64,000 nt of DNA. It comes from Diogma glabrata (Eukaryota; Arthropoda; Insecta; Diptera; Cylindrotomidae). Shown piece after piece: positions 13,815-25,833 of this stretch. Numbering within the stretch: the stretch's first letter is position 1; the number at the start of each line of letters is the position of its first letter. The notes under the pieces were generated by a model, which searched no databases, was not told the DNA's origin, and saw nothing but the letters and a program-made list of their open reading frames with translations. The position numbers and the translations under genes were made by a program. The stretch is from positions 245,997,926 to 246,061,925 of the forward strand of contig OY856188.1 in the NCBI GenBank assembly GCA_963693315.1. Direction: 5' to 3'.

Positions 13815-14252
13815 TCATAATTGAATAAAGGAGTTTCCCATCCTTTTCCATAGTTCTTTATTTTTTGCTTTTCGTCTCCAAAAACAACTGCCAAAATTAT
13901 TAATGTCGTCTTTCCATCGTATATGTGGTCGTCCAGGATTTCTTTTTCCGTCGCATCTTGTCCATTCTTCAACAATTTTCGGCAGACGATTGTTATCACT
14001 CAAATGACCAGCCCAGTTCCATTTCAAACCTTTTGCAGTTTCCTTAACGTCTTTAACTTTCGTCGTTTTTCGAATGTTTTCGTTGGTTATGCGATCAGTA
14101 AGTCGAACGTTTAACATTGATCGCTCCATACTTCTTTGAGCGATTTCTGATTTTGATATTGATTTCCGTGATAAAGGTAAACATTGAGTACCGTATGTGA
14201 ATACCGGTAATATACAAGCGTCACATAGCCTCTTTTTGTGAAACATTGGCAC
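13815..14252 (-). pseudogene. LINE ORF2 C-terminal region
   Basis: The frame reads KKRLCDACILPVFTYGTQCL, SEIAQRSMERSMLNVRLTDR and KWNWAGHLSDNNRLPKIVEE. This matches the segment after reverse transcriptase in RTE-like LINEs (R-x-M-E-R-x-M-L near a W-x-W-A-G-H-L motif), thought to help RNA or DNA binding. A frameshift near 14000 splits the end. Between 14252 and 14620 the frame is broken, but LRFADDVDAI is visible, the FADD catalytic box of the reverse transcriptase. Confidence 0.8.
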
Positions 14253-14509
14253 TTAACTTTTGAAGAACCTTTTCAACGCCCAAAATGATTTTCACGCCGC
14301 AGATATTCTTGCGTCTATCGCCTTGTCTTCATTGTTTGTGCATGAAGTTGCTTGGCCGAGATAATTGATGTTGTCTACCACATCAATCTTAATACCGTTC
14401 ACTATGACGGATTCGACGTTTGTGTTTGTTAATATTTTTGTTTTTCAATGTTTGGGTGAAGTCCACTTTTTTTTGATTATGTGAATATATCGTTCATCAT
14501 TATTGACAA

Positions 14510-15247
14510 TTTGTGCTCACTGTCGGAAATGGCGTCTACATCATCCGCAAATCTTAATTCGGCCAATTCTGTTTTTCCAATTTTTATTCCTTTATCTGAC
14601 CAGTCGATTAAATTGAATAATCATTGCAATGCTGAATTAATTGATTTTGGAGAAAACGGATCTCCTTGTTTAATTCCTCGGCCTATTTTGAACCATCTGC
14701 TGTACTTATCTATTTTGATTCGTGTCCTTGAATTTTCATAAATTTTCTTGAATATGCGAATATACTTCGATTCAATTTCTTGTTCTTTTAGCGCTGACCA
14801 TAGGAACGGATGCTCTATGCTGTCGAAGGCTTTTTCAAAGTCAATAAATCCCATGAACAGCTGTTTGTTATATTCGTTCGACTTTTCAATGAGCTGGTTT
14901 ATAACGAATATATGATCTGTAGTCAAATATCCAGAACGAAATCAAGCTTGATTGGGTGATTGATGTTTATCCAGATTGGTTTGCAATCGATTTAGTAGAA
15001 TTCTCATGAACAATTTGTACAGATGCGATGTTAACATTATCGGTCGATAATTCTTTATATTTCTTCTCTTGCCTTTCTTTTTATAAATTAGAACGATCAT
15101 TGATTCCAGCCATTGTTCTGGAATGTTTTCTGTTGATAAAATTTCATTGAAAAGGAATTGTAAGTGTTCTAATCCGAGAATATCACAAATTTTGAATAAA
15201 TCCGAGGAGATTTCATCTGATCCTGCTGCTTTTGATTTTTTCATCAT
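14510..15247 (-). pseudogene. LINE reverse transcriptase domain, broken
   Basis: Two minus-strand frames adjoin: 15247-14942 with KSKAAGSDEISSDLF, WLESMIVLIYKKKGKRRNIK, NYRPIMLTSHLYKLFMRILL; then 14926-14621 with FIDFEKAFDSIEHPFLWSAL and GIKQGDPFSP; then FADD near 14545 in another frame. These are reverse-transcriptase motifs in the right order, including both catalytic Asp regions (D of FIDFEKAFD and DD of FADD). A stop between the first two frames (about 14940) and another near 14620 inactivate it. Confidence 0.85.
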
Positions 15248-15337
15248 TTTTATCGATTGGTTTATTTCACGGATAGAAATTTCATCGAATTCGGTGTTAT
15301 CATTCAGGTCTGGATTGAGTTCATTTCGTTCTTCCTC

Positions 15338-15805
15338 TTATAATGTGCTTTTATAAAGATTTTCATATAACTTAGCTGCCACCTCCAAGACTTCTTCTCT
15401 ATTAGTTCTTACCGTACCATTTTTGTCTATCAATTGAGGTATCCATGTTTTACTGTTGGTTATGCCATTCCTTGCATTTCTCAAACATTTACCGTTTTCG
15501 ATTGCGTCTTGTAGTTGGCTAATTTCATGTCTGTAGACATCACGCTTGATTAACCGATTGACTTTTTTCCGTTGAATTTTGAATTCATTTTCTCTTCTTT
15601 CGTTTTCATGACGTTTCTTCTTCAGTATTTCTCGCGTCTCAATCTCTTGTTTCGTTACTGTTGATAGTACGGAATTTGTCTGTCTGTTGCTTCGGAATGG
15701 TTCTGCACAGGTGAGTATATCAGAGCAAAATTGGTCATATTGTTCCTGTGTAGAATACAGTTGGTATTCGCTTAGATTCTTCAAATTTATTTTGCAGATT
15801 TTCAT
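15338..15805 (-). pseudogene. LINE linker between endonuclease and reverse transcriptase
   Basis: A highly charged helical frame with TKQEIETREILKKKRHENER, NRLIKRDVYRHEISQLQDAI and NSKTWIPQLIDKNGTVRTNR. It overlaps the endonuclease frame in a different phase, so a frameshift lies near 15770. The position and the K-T-W-x-P-x-L-x-D-K-x-G-x-x-x-T motif fit the connector region upstream of the LINE reverse transcriptase. Confidence 0.75.
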
Positions 15806-16275
15806 TGAATTTTTCTATTAAATTGTCATCAAATTGAACATTGATCTTTGCAATATATTTTTTGAAAGATCGGAAACTTCTTACTTTTAAATCGATTGTC
15901 ATCCTTACCATTCTATGATCTGAATTGAATTTGAAACCATTTACAACGTCAACATCTTTTACCAGATGTTTTTGATTATTTCTAATCATAATGTAGTCAA
16001 TTTCATTCTTTGCTCTTCCCAATGACCTTGTCCATTTTCTTTCTTTGAGTTTTTTGAAAAATGTATTGGCAACAAATAGTTGATGATTTCTGGCAAAATT
16101 GATTAACATTGAGCCTCTATCATTTCTGATTCCTATACCGTATTCTCCTATGACATCGGTTTCATTTGCTGATGGAACACCAATTTTAGCGTTCATGTCT
16201 CCCATGACGATTAACAAAGTATATTTCTTTAGATCTTCGATCGCCGTTGATACATCGTTGTAGAATTTTAATATA
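15735..16275 (-). pseudogene. LINE AP endonuclease domain, N-terminally truncated
   Basis: The frame contains LLIVMGDMNAKIG, NDRGSMLINFARNHQLFVAN, RAKNEIDYIMIRNNQKHLVK and FNSDHRMVRMTIDL. GDMN, DYIMI and SDHR are the C-terminal catalytic landmarks of the APE-type endonuclease that nicks the target for LINE reverse transcription. The N-terminal half of the domain is absent because the element is 5'-truncated. The frame upstream of about 16275 (to 16361) is read-through of the palindrome arm, not endonuclease. Confidence 0.85.
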
Positions 16276-16910
16276 TCATTTCTTTTCCTGAAAATCATTT
16301 TCAGCCAATACACGAAAGACTGTGCCAGTGGGAAGTGTGGCTGCAAAAAAGCAAGCCTCAAGTTAAAGAAATTGATAGATTCATTAGTCGACAGTTGTCA
16401 CAAAGCTTCAGATTTCACACTCAACACTGAAGTTACTTTAAAATTCGAAGGAAAATCGATAAAAAAGTAAAGTAATATATATTATCAAAAAAAATTAAAT
16501 TCTCTACAATCATTTGGCCAGCATTTAATTTTTCGGTGCATCGTTGATGAGTTATCCGATCAAAAAAAGCAAAAATTTAGAGCAAAACGATTTTTTCAAA
16601 AATTACAGACTTTCAAGAGCGGTATATCGAAAACTATACAAAATATCCAAAAAGTTGTCTCAATAAAACTTGTAGCAAATTTAATCAAATTTCATTTTTT
16701 TACAGATTGGTCATGTCTGTAGGACGCGTAGTTTATAAGATATAAGAAAAAAAAAAACAAAAATGAGACTTTCAAACCCGCCTTCCTCGACATCAGGGTT
16801 AAGGGCGGGGACTTTTGATATGTTCACCTCCTAACTAGTCCAAACAAAGCTACGAAGTCAAAAATTGTGCTTCAAGTATTTTCCTCACCTTTTCGTTGAC
16901 TGGGCTATTA
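16270..16910. repeat. Right arm of CXC-carrying palindrome
   Basis: The inverted counterpart of 13320-13700. It ends with GATATGTTCACCTCCTAACT, AGTCCAAACAAAG and CTACGAAGTCAAAAATTG. The arm is longer than the left one and contains extra AT-rich sequence (16380-16620). A short coding relic TKDCASGKCGCKKASLK is readable on the plus strand at about 16312-16362, the mirror of the CXC relic in the left arm. Confidence 0.75.
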
Positions 16911-18035
16911 CCAGAAATTTATTAAACATTTTTCTTTTAACTTTTTCTGTTCAAATTTAAACGACAAAAAATGAACAACAAAAAAGTAATATAAAAACAT
17001 TTCCAAAATTTCGAAATTAAATTTGTTAAAAAAAAAAAATGTTTCTAAACTTTGAAAATGAAATAATTATTTTTAAAACTATTTTTGTCACAAATAACTT
17101 TTTAATTTTCTGAGAAAATATGAAGAAAATTTAATAAGTTTTACGATTATAATTGTGGAAATCATTACTCATTTTTAATTATTTATGTTTAATACCAAAA
17201 ATTATGAAAATTGAAAAAAAAAATTACAAATGTTCACTATTGTAACGAGCACACAGAGTAAAAACCTGAACATCAAAACCGCTCATTCGAAGTTATGCTT
17301 GTACGAATGTAAATTATAATATTTTTTAGTTTAATTTTTGATGAGTTTTGTTGGGTTTGTTAATTTAATTTTTCTTATTTTGCGGAAAATAAGATTTTTT
17401 TTTTTGCTGAAAAGTTGTTTGTTTAAAAATGGAAAATTATTTAGAAAATTTACCATACACAGGTTTTATCAAAATCATAAAACTACAGTGGCAGACATGA
17501 GTTTTTTTTGGAAAAACTTAGTTTGGATAAATTAAAATTGTTAAAATATAACACTATTTTTGGAACAAAGTGTTTTAACGAATTTAGATTTCAAACCTTT
17601 TTGTGCTAATTTTTTGTTCATAAATTGTTGGTGTTGTGCAAAATAGTTTTAATGAATTTTGTTGAGAGAACGATAGAGCTGTCGAAAAACTATTTAGTTT
17701 AATACAGAAATTTTGGAATGTTTTGTGCATTAGGGATTTATTTACATAATGAATGACAGTGATTTGTTGAAAATTTTTGTTCAACATCAATACAAGTTTT
17801 AAACTCCTTTGCAGTATTTTACTCTGCATGAAATTTTATCTGGATATGAAATAAAAAACTGTCATCATTTTAAATCAAATAATAATTTGAGTGTTGGTTA
17901 TTCTAAATTCATATTGAATGTGTTTATCATATAAAAATTTATAAAATTTTTATGCTATAGATTTTTATGTTCGTGTAAGAATAGCATCAAAAAGACAAAG
18001 AGAATTTGGTGTAAAAGATGTTTGTTTGTTTTTAT
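16911..18035. other. AT-rich spacer, nothing recognised
   Basis: No coding frame with family signatures, no repeat partner found elsewhere in the window. Confidence 0.45.
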
Positions 18036-18039
18036 ATCA

Positions 18040-18850
18040 AATCTTGTCTTGTAGGAATTACAATTAGTGTCACAACAACACATATAAACTTTTTAAGACC
18101 AAGGTCTCAATATTTATTGATAAGATAAAGGAAATAAAAATATAATAAAATGGTAAAAAGCAAATTCGAAAGAGAAATTTGCAGGAACAAAACAAAAATT
18201 GGGTTCTCAATAATCCAGCTATAGTGGCATAGCGTTCTGGTTTTGTCAAGTTTTAAAGGCTAGACATAGTTTTACGATGGTTTACTTCTTCCAACAAGCA
18301 AAAGTGTCCAATTATCGAGGAATATTCTACAACTATGATTAATTTCGTTTTTTTAAAATTTACAACAGACTTTCAACAGACTTACAACAGACTTTCGCTT
18401 GCCCAAACTTCCAGCTCGAATTAGATCACAGGTAATAACACCATAAGAGCCTATCAACCATATAAATATCCACGTACAAATACACAACGTGTAAAAATAC
18501 ATACATAGATAAATGATCGGAATAATTTCATATCGCTACTATGGTTTCACCTTGTCCCAGACAAGGCTCAGTTGTAGTGTTAGTAGGACAAAAAAGAACA
18601 ACATGCATAGAAGCCACAATACTTAATACAAGTAAAAAGGTTAAAATAAAATACGCACTCGTACAAAGAGATAAAAAAAAATAATCCGATTATTAAACAA
18701 ACAGGCGCTACTGTTAACTGAATATAGTTCATCCGTCTGCACCTCTAAAACATTATCCTACCTACTAGCAGTATCTTACGATTTTAACATCCGTAGATTA
18801 AAAGTTAAAAAATTACAAATCAAATAAAACTGATCCGTCCATACATGCCA
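18040..18850 (+). repeat. Probable 5' LTR of a decayed Gypsy element
   Basis: It shares blocks in the same order with the solo LTR at 49388-50043: GTAGGAATTACAAT near the start, TTTTAAGACCAAGGTC, AATAATCCAGC, a GTTAACTGAATATAGTTCA block and CCGTAGAT...AAACTGATCC at the end. Gag-like and pol-like frames follow on the plus strand. The match is diverged and its ends are approximate. Confidence 0.55.
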
Positions 18851-19027
18851 CTAAAATCTGGCAAATTCATATAAAACATAGAACATGGAAACATATAAAA
18901 CGGAATAGTGGATCGACTTCCACTTAAACACATACAGAAAAATTTTTTTATCGAATTGTAGCTCTGAATCAACATTCTTTCCCCGATTCAACGGACACCC
19001 TTTCTCGGCATCTACACCTACTATTCG

Positions 19028-19515
19028 TTGATGGCTCTTCCTAGTGGTTTTGGCGATATCATCAATGAATCCAGCCGCTTCATTGGCCTGATGTTTGTCA
19101 AGCCTTACGAGTGGAGTTCAAGGATTGTCGTTCTGTCGTTCTTGCAAGAGCTTCGTCATGACCGAAAAAGGTTACTTGCAGACCTTAACTCTAGGTACAG
19201 AATTTTTTCTTTTAAGCCTGCACATCAAATATCATTATCAAATATTATTGCCTGCCCGGCAAGAAGAACCCTAAGTGTGCAACTTTAACCACCCATCTAT
19301 TGCAAAACTTTTTGCAATACTACCTATTTGCTGGAACTATAACCGAAAAGGTAACATTCACCAAAACTGCACTGCAAAACAGCGAGTTTTCTGTTTCGGG
19401 TGTGGAAAAGATAACACCTTTCTTCCCAACTGCCGTCGTTGTAAGAAAAACCGTCGAAATATCGGTGTACCAAACCCTCTTTCTCGCTCCCAAAACTCTT
19501 AGAACATGTCCCTGA
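19028..19515 (+). pseudogene. gag: Gypsy Gag relic with zinc knuckle
   Basis: The frame 19028-19288 has a capsid-like end (GLMFVKPYEWSSRIVVLSFL, ELRHDRKRLLADLNSRYR). After a frameshift comes CWNYNRKGNIHQNC followed by VFCFGCGKDNTFLPNC (19345-19460). These correspond to the nucleocapsid Cys/His boxes of Gypsy Gag, the first with its second Cys changed to Tyr. The gene has lost its frame and start. It lies upstream of a protease-like remnant and the pol relic. Confidence 0.65.
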
Positions 19516-19779
19516 TGTAGACCTAACCCTTTTTCAATTACAGACACAAATACTACTTTTGCAGTTGTAAACACCTAAGTTCCAATAACTCTCTAAGCTG
19601 AAGATACATCTACCATACTCTCCATCCCAACTGTGATGGAAAATGCTTCTTCTGTAGAATCAACCCATTCTTAACCTTTTGACAAACACAATGACAACTA
19701 AACCACCAACAATCATTCTCTAACGAGATCCGAGTAGCGTTATAACTCCACTTGTCCTGTCTTTTAAGCCACGTAAGCA

Positions 19780-22745
19780 AAGACTTCAGGATTATTTAGC
19801 TGCCAGGTCTCAAATATTCATTGATACCTTGGAAATACTAAATCTCTATTGAGATCCGTTCTTCTAATGCGTCGTTTCTGGCGTATTTGCAAATCATTTC
19901 GTTCTAAACTATCTCTTCAATTTTTACGCTTTTAAATGACCTAAGGTACCATGCCAAGATCAATGTTTTGAATAAAAATCTAACTGGACAGCGTCCAATT
20001 CGAGCGTCAGACATTAGAGCGTCTATCAGTGTCATCGATGGTGCGCTCGTACAAGAAATGTTAGAACTCCTTATTTTCTTACTCCACAGCCAAAATCAAA
20101 ACTGCAAATGATCCCAGCTAAAAAATTATTGACTTTCTTACTACTAAAGTTTTATTTAAGGGCCGTAGTAAGTCCCTTGATCTCTACGACATCACTTCTC
20201 TTACGCCGCATTTATATTTGGTTATTGATTTTTTTAAAACATTCGAACTATTAGATCATGTCCTATTTACATCTTCTTTAGATTATATTGAACTAATTGC
20301 CATAGATCTCAATTCCAACGAAGACGAACAACTACAAGATGCGATACAGCTTTTGGCATCGTTTTCTAAAATGGGTTTAGCTCAAACACATGCGATGCTG
20401 TCCTATCAAACAACAACACTACCACGCATCACCAGCAATAGTGGTATAGAAAATGATCAGAGATGAGCTGGATTGTATGCTGGCTCTGGGTGTCATCGAA
20501 AAAAATTCCAGTCCTGGGAGTTCGCCAGTGATCCTGCTACGCAAACCTGGGAACGCCTACCTCAAGTCAACTTCATCTTCAGCTTAGATTTGAAAGATTT
20601 CTTCTGGCAGATATCTCTGAAAAACCGCTTAGAGAGAAAACTGCGCTCACCGTACCTGGTCGGTCATTGTACCAGTTCGTAAGAATGCCCTTCGGTCAGT
20701 GCAATGGATCAATGGATCAAATCATCCCTTCCCATTTAAGGTCCTGTGTCTTTGTCTATTAGATGATATTCTGATTGTTACTGACACCTTTATAAACCTA
20801 ATCGATATATTGAAAGAAGTCGCCAAGTGTCAAAGACATGCAAACTCTACGATCAAAGTTGAGAAGAGTGATTTCTTAATCGCGGCAGTTAAATACTTGG
20901 GCTACGTAGTAGGTAAAGGTGTATTAAAAATCGATGAAAATAAAACCGCCGCGATTGCTGAGTTTCGCGTGCCAATCACGGTGAAACAGAGTAGAGGCAT
21001 GGCTGGCTACTACCGTAGGTTTATTTCTGCGTTCGCCTCGTTAACGGCACTAATATCGGATTTGTTGAGAAAATCTACTAACAAATTAATGTGGACCCCG
21101 CAGCTAATGTGGTCCTTAACTCGTTAAAGAAAGCATTAACTTCAACCAGTTCTGGTGAATCCTTTCTATTCCAAGCCATTTATCCTATAATGTGACGCGA
21201 GTAATGATGGTGTGGGCTGTGTACTGAAACAGTTGGATAACGAGGGTATTGAACATCCTTTACCTTATATATCCATGAAACTGAACTCAGCTGAACGTAA
21301 TTACTCCATCAGCGAAATGGAATATTTTGCTGCTATACTAGGTATCAAGAAGTTCCACGAGTACATGGAGAGTTATTCTTTTAAGATCATTACTGATCAT
21401 GCTTCTCTAAAGTGGTTAATGCAGCAAAAAGATCTGTCAGGGCGTCTGGCATGATGGAGCATCAAGCTGCAAGTTACTGACTTCAATGGTTGTCTTTCCG
21501 ATCTACGCACGTCCGATGGACTTGTGTATGAAAAACCTTATCTCTCCCCGAGTAATGATACATCAGAAGGTGAAATTTGGAAGTGCTGGATTCCCGAGAA
21601 GTTAACGACCAAGGTGATTTGCCAGGCCCATGATCCTCCAACCTCAGCATATGGTGGAGTTGCGAAAACGCTATATCATCTACAACGATTCTATTTTTGG
21701 CCCCGGATGACCACACAAATTAAATCCTATTTTTCTCAATATGACGTCTGTAGGACTGTCAAAGCACCTAACACCATTTTACGTGGTGACGTCATTTAAA
21801 TCTGAAGTACTTGACCTACGGTTATATATTGCTGACATCGACCCTTACCCCCTAAGTCCGGTGATATAGCAATTTGGTCGTCTTAGACCATCTCACTAAG
21901 CTCCCGTTTCTTTTTTCTTTACGGAAACTCACCGCCGAGCATATCTGCAAACTGCTAGCAACCAATGTGTTCCATATTTTGGTTGTCCCAAAACCATTGT
22001 CTCAGATAATGGGTCACAGTTTAAATCTAAATTGTTTGAAACCTTCTTTCCAAGGTATGGGATTCACCATACCCTTACAACTTTATACTCCTTAAAAACT
22101 AACATATCCGACCCGAGCGAGTGAACAGAAGTGTCATCGCTGGTCTACGTGCGTACCTAGCCAAAGACTATACTCGGTGAAACGTCTATCTTAGAAATTG
22201 CTTGTGCTTTTCGATGTTTTGTACATCAAATTTTAGGTTGTTCTCCATATTATGCTTTCTTTAGGCTACCCTTGATCCCTAATGGTACGTCTTATTCTTC
22301 ACTTCGACGAATTGTCTGGACGAGAGTGGAGAAACCCTTGATCGTTCAGATCAATTATCAAAGATTTGCTCTTGAATTAAAGAGCTGACCACTGTTTCTT
22401 TTGAGCAAAACAAAGCTGCTTTAATGTGCGTGGCCGAAAACGTGATTTTAAACCCGCTGATATCGTTTTTCGTCGAAACTTCATATTAAGTGACGCGGGT
22501 AAACAGATAAATTCTAAACTGGTTGGTAATGCTTCCTTCAAACTGGAAACATTACTTCTTGACGACGCGACACATACCATTTCAAAAATATGCGTCAATA
22601 GATTTTACTTCCCACTAGTTCTCTTTACCTTTCCTACTCGGCTATTTCAGTCAGTAGAGCTTGAGAGTCTATCTCGGGGTTTGAATTCAAGCCCGGTACC
22701 TATTTCAATTCTTGATTTTTCTAAGATTCTCAGGACGAATGTAGA
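19780..22745 (+). pseudogene. pol: Gypsy Pol relic (RT, RNase H, integrase)
   Basis: Broken plus-strand frames line up in Pol order. A protease-like stretch QIFIDTLEIL lies near 19810 without an intact DTG. Reverse transcriptase: ELDCMLALGVIEKNSSPG (20465-20525), NFIFSLDLKDFFWQISL (20570), LLDDILIVTD (about 20755) and VKYLGYVVGKGVLK (20885). RNase H: ISMKLNSAERNYSISEMEYF and FKIITDHASLKWLMQQ (21270-21425). Integrase: KVICQAHDPPTSAYGGVAKT with RFYFWPRM and the zinc-binding Cys region (21610-21760), then a decayed core (DHLTKLPFLFSL, 21880), and a tail RDFKPADIVFRRNF (22440). Many frameshifts make it non-functional. No 3' LTR is seen; the element is cut off before 22970. Confidence 0.85.
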
Positions 22746-22969
22746 CAGCTGAACTTTCTCCTTTCATCCTGTTCTATTATGGGCAAGATATTCCATGTAA
22801 GTTGTGCTTCCATTTCCGTCCTCCTTACCTATAGTAATATACTAAAGAGATTTTCGAAGTCGATGAACTTCTTAACCTAATTATGTGTAAGAACACAACT
22901 ATTTAAAATATTTCTTTAATTTGAGTCTTCTGAAAGCTCGTATTAACTTTTTTTCTATTCTAAATTCAT

Positions 22970-24215
22970 AATTTTTTGCGTTCCGTTTTTTATACGGAAC
23001 AGTATTGGTGAGAGTAAAACGTGTTTTTCACATTATTTCGATTATCTCGATTAGTATAAATCCAATGAACCTGAAATTTGGCGTGCGTATAAAACTAATC
23101 TGTCCATATAAAATAAGGAGTTGAAAAATAAATACAATGGTTTTCTTTTGATTAACAGGGCTACGGTGTGAAGTCTTTGAGAAAAGTATTTTTTATATCA
23201 AGGTAGGGTATCATATGAAAGTTCTTCACTTCAGTATTTCTAAAAAATGTATTTTGGAATTTTACACCCCACCATTTTTTGTGTAATTCTAAATAATGAC
23301 GTTTTCTGAATGTTTTCTTTCCTCGATTAGCTCCGAGCCTAAGTAATCTAAAATCCTAAAAAGTATTTTGAATGATAGAAAAATTAGTAAGTTTTTAAAG
23401 AAAAATACAGTAAAGTACCAAATACTAATAATTATATTTATTAAGGGGGAGGATATGAGAAGGGGTAAATACACCGTTTAAAACCCAGTCAAGTGGGGTG
23501 TCATTTGAAAGAGCACCAAAATTAAGAAACAGTAAAATTTTTTAGAATTTTGCGATTCACCGTTTTTGAATTATTCTCAAAAAAGTGCAACAAAAAGCTG
23601 GAACCCCCCATACGTTTCTTCGTTGATTGACAGAAAAATTTGAAAAAATTCACAGAGATAGGAAATTTGATAAACCCTTAACGAAAAATATAGCGTAGCT
23701 TCAAGTGATTTGATTTCTATGTGTTCAGGGGATGGGAGTGGGGAAGGGTGAAAGAAAGTTTTTTTGGCTCGCATGAGTGGGGTGTCATTTGAAAGAGTAC
23801 CAAAATTAAGAAACATTACAATTTTTTTAGAATCTTGCGATGCACAGTTTTTGAATTATTGTCAAAAAAGTCCTATTTTTAGTGTTAACACCACTCAACC
23901 CCTAAATTTCGTCGTTGATTAACAGAAATGAGGCGTTCATTAGCTACCATAAACAGCTATGGATAACATTTAACCTAAAGTAATATTTTTTATATCATTT
24001 CGATCAATTTAGATGAGATTGATATATACTATCGATATTTACGATGAACCATTTTTTTTCTATGTGTCTATGGTCTGGCCATATAAACCCTTTACAACAC
24101 AACTTTATGTTAATTATTTTGATATTGTTTTCTTTACATTCACGGAACCCTTGACGAGCGAATTTTATTCGCAATTCTCTGACTTTTTTTTACATAATTA
24201 TGAAAATTAAAAAAA
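22970..24215. mobile_element. TIR element with internal tandem repeats, short copy
   Basis: The left end is GTTCCGTTTTTTATACGGAA (a hairpin near 22980-23000) and the right end ACGGAACCC...GACGAGCGAATTTTATTCGC (24140-24172). The same two ends flank 46670-50445. Inside are about two copies of the ~284-bp repeat seen there (GGGGTGTCATTTGAAAGAG at about 23493 and 23780; TGATTGACAGAAAAATTTG at 23620). The outer AGGGTTCCGT/ACGGAACCCT complementarity suggests a DNA transposon. No coding frame is convincing. Confidence 0.65.
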
Positions 24216-24379
24216 AAACAACTTGCGGAATACACAACTTAACTGTGAATGAAAATTTATGCTGAAGGGAGAGTTTTTCCATGGCTCGTGCCATTGTATT
24301 TGTTTCTTTGAGTTGCTAATTAGGTCGGTTTAAACTCTTGAGTTTAGGATTGAGTTGGAAGTTTTTAGTTGGGTAGTGA

Positions 24380-25215
24380 GATTTTTTTTGAAGTGAAAGT
24401 TGAAGTGAAATCAAATTCGGCAATAATTTTTTTGCGTCGTGACTTAAATTATGTTGTTTTACGAATACTTTCTGTCCGGTTTTCAACTTCCTTTCTCTGG
24501 TTCTAAGCTTATATTTCTAAGAATATTTTAAGTAGAAATGGACAAAACTTTTCTGAACCTGTTCATGGACGGTTACCAACCGATCAGCAACTGAAAGTAA
24601 CTGGACATTCCCATCGTTGAGTAGAATAATCTGGCTCAATATTTTATATTCATCTGAATGTGTAATTTGGTGGTAGTGAGTACATTGTTGATTCGAGCAC
24701 AAAATTCCTATTGTTTTGAGGTATATTCTCCTGTTTTAAGGGGGTTTAAGCCAAAATTTGCCAAACTAGGGAATTTTTTTCCTGTGAATTGAACACACTA
24801 AATAAAGAAAGTATATCATTTCGTAGGCATTCTACTATTTTACCCACTGTTCGTTTGTTAAGGGTTTCAGATAAACAAATTTCGTTAAATTATCAAGTAC
24901 TATTAGAATAACTATCTTTCCCGTAGAAATACGAGGGTATGTACCCAATAAATCTATAAATATTTTCTACCATGGCCTGTCAGAGATAAAAGTAGAACCA
25001 AAAGGTGGTCGAGTTCATTGATTGGTTGATTTTGACTGTTTGCAAATATCACAATTTAATTCATACGAAGTTCACATCATTGGCCATCGTCTGCTAGTAA
25101 TATAATCCCCGCAACCGCTTGAGAGTTTTTTTAACTTCACCATGACCACCAGAGGGTTCATTATGTTCTTTTCTGATTAAATATTCTCGGTTTTCTACAG
25201 AAAATCACATTTTCC
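24380..25215 (-). pseudogene. pol: Gypsy integrase relic
   Basis: The minus strand reads HNEPSGGHGEVKKTLKRLRG with YYQQTMANDV (25165-25085), the His part of the integrase zinc-binding domain. It continues with DICKQSKSTN, STFISDRPW, then FIDLLGTYPRISTGKIVILI and VLDNLTKFVYLKPL (24970-24870), the start of the catalytic core. Near 24440 GQKVFVKQHNLSHDAKK marks the C-terminal region. Several frameshifts and stops break it. It is a different lineage from the 19-22 kb element. No LTRs are identified. Confidence 0.75.
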
Positions 25216-25284
25216 ATACTGGCACATCTGTTAAAGTAACATTCCGATTGAGCTCAATTCTTAAACAAATCTTTCTCTCGTTTA

Positions 25285-25830
25285 TAGTCCCTGGGCTGGC
25301 GTCGAGTTCATGTGATGATTACCACATATTTTATACTTCGTGAGGCGCCTGTCCTTGTCGAGTCCAAAAACTATTGTTCTACCATTTTTGCCGGCAAAAG
25401 CTCCGAAAAATGCCGATTGTCCGCGATCTTGTAAATATGCTAACACATTTTTTTTTAACTGTCGGGGTTGGAAATTTATTTTAAAAGACGAGGATAATTT
25501 TATCCGACAAAAATGTGTCTGCTATTGTTGAGTCCGACAGCTGACATTTTGGATGTTTGGGTTGTTGGACTAGACAGTAATGGATAAATTTTGGTCGAAC
25601 AAGGTTACCCTTGTGTTCTAAAACAAATTTCTAACTCTCACAGTTAAAGAAAAAAAAAATTTACTTGATCCCGGGCAATCGGCATTTTTCGGAGTTTGCC
25701 GAACGAAAAAGCGGCCGAATCGAGAAAAATGGCAGAACAAAAGTTTTCGGACTCGTCAAGGACAGAGCGCCTCACGAATTATAAAATATGAGGTAATCAT
25801 CACATGAAATCGGCGCCGGCCCAGGGACTA
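25285..25830. mobile_element. 546-bp palindromic MITE with TTA duplications
   Basis: The ends TAGTCCCTGGGCTGG (25285) and CCGGCCCAGGGACTA (to 25830) are complementary with few mismatches. The pairing continues about 150 bp inwards through TCATGTGATGATTACC, CGTGAGGCGC and CTCCGAAAAATGCCGATTG. TTA flanks both ends (25282-25284 and 25831-25833). A 3-bp TWA duplication is typical of PIF/Harbinger elements, so this is probably a non-autonomous member (inference). Frames inside are not genes. Confidence 0.8.
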
Positions 25831-25833
25831 TTA

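Larger units (their letters stand above)
13785..16275 (-). mobile_element. RTE-like non-LTR retrotransposon, 5'-truncated
   Basis: A minus-strand LINE: endonuclease (16275 to about 15800), linker (15805-15338), reverse transcriptase (15247 to about 14500) and a C-terminal segment (14252-13815). It ends at 13785-13802 in tandem AAAT units, typical of RTE-type elements, which use short tandem tails instead of poly(A). The 5' end is cut inside the endonuclease where it meets the right palindrome arm. This is the usual result of incomplete target-primed reverse transcription. It sits between the two CXC arms, so it inserted into an existing palindrome or separates two head-to-head copies. Confidence 0.8.

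Noticed and set aside
16275..16361. N-terminal extension of the LINE endonuclease frame (MRLAFLQPHFPLAQSF)
   Set aside because: It is read-through of the palindrome arm, opposite a CXC relic, and does not resemble endonuclease.
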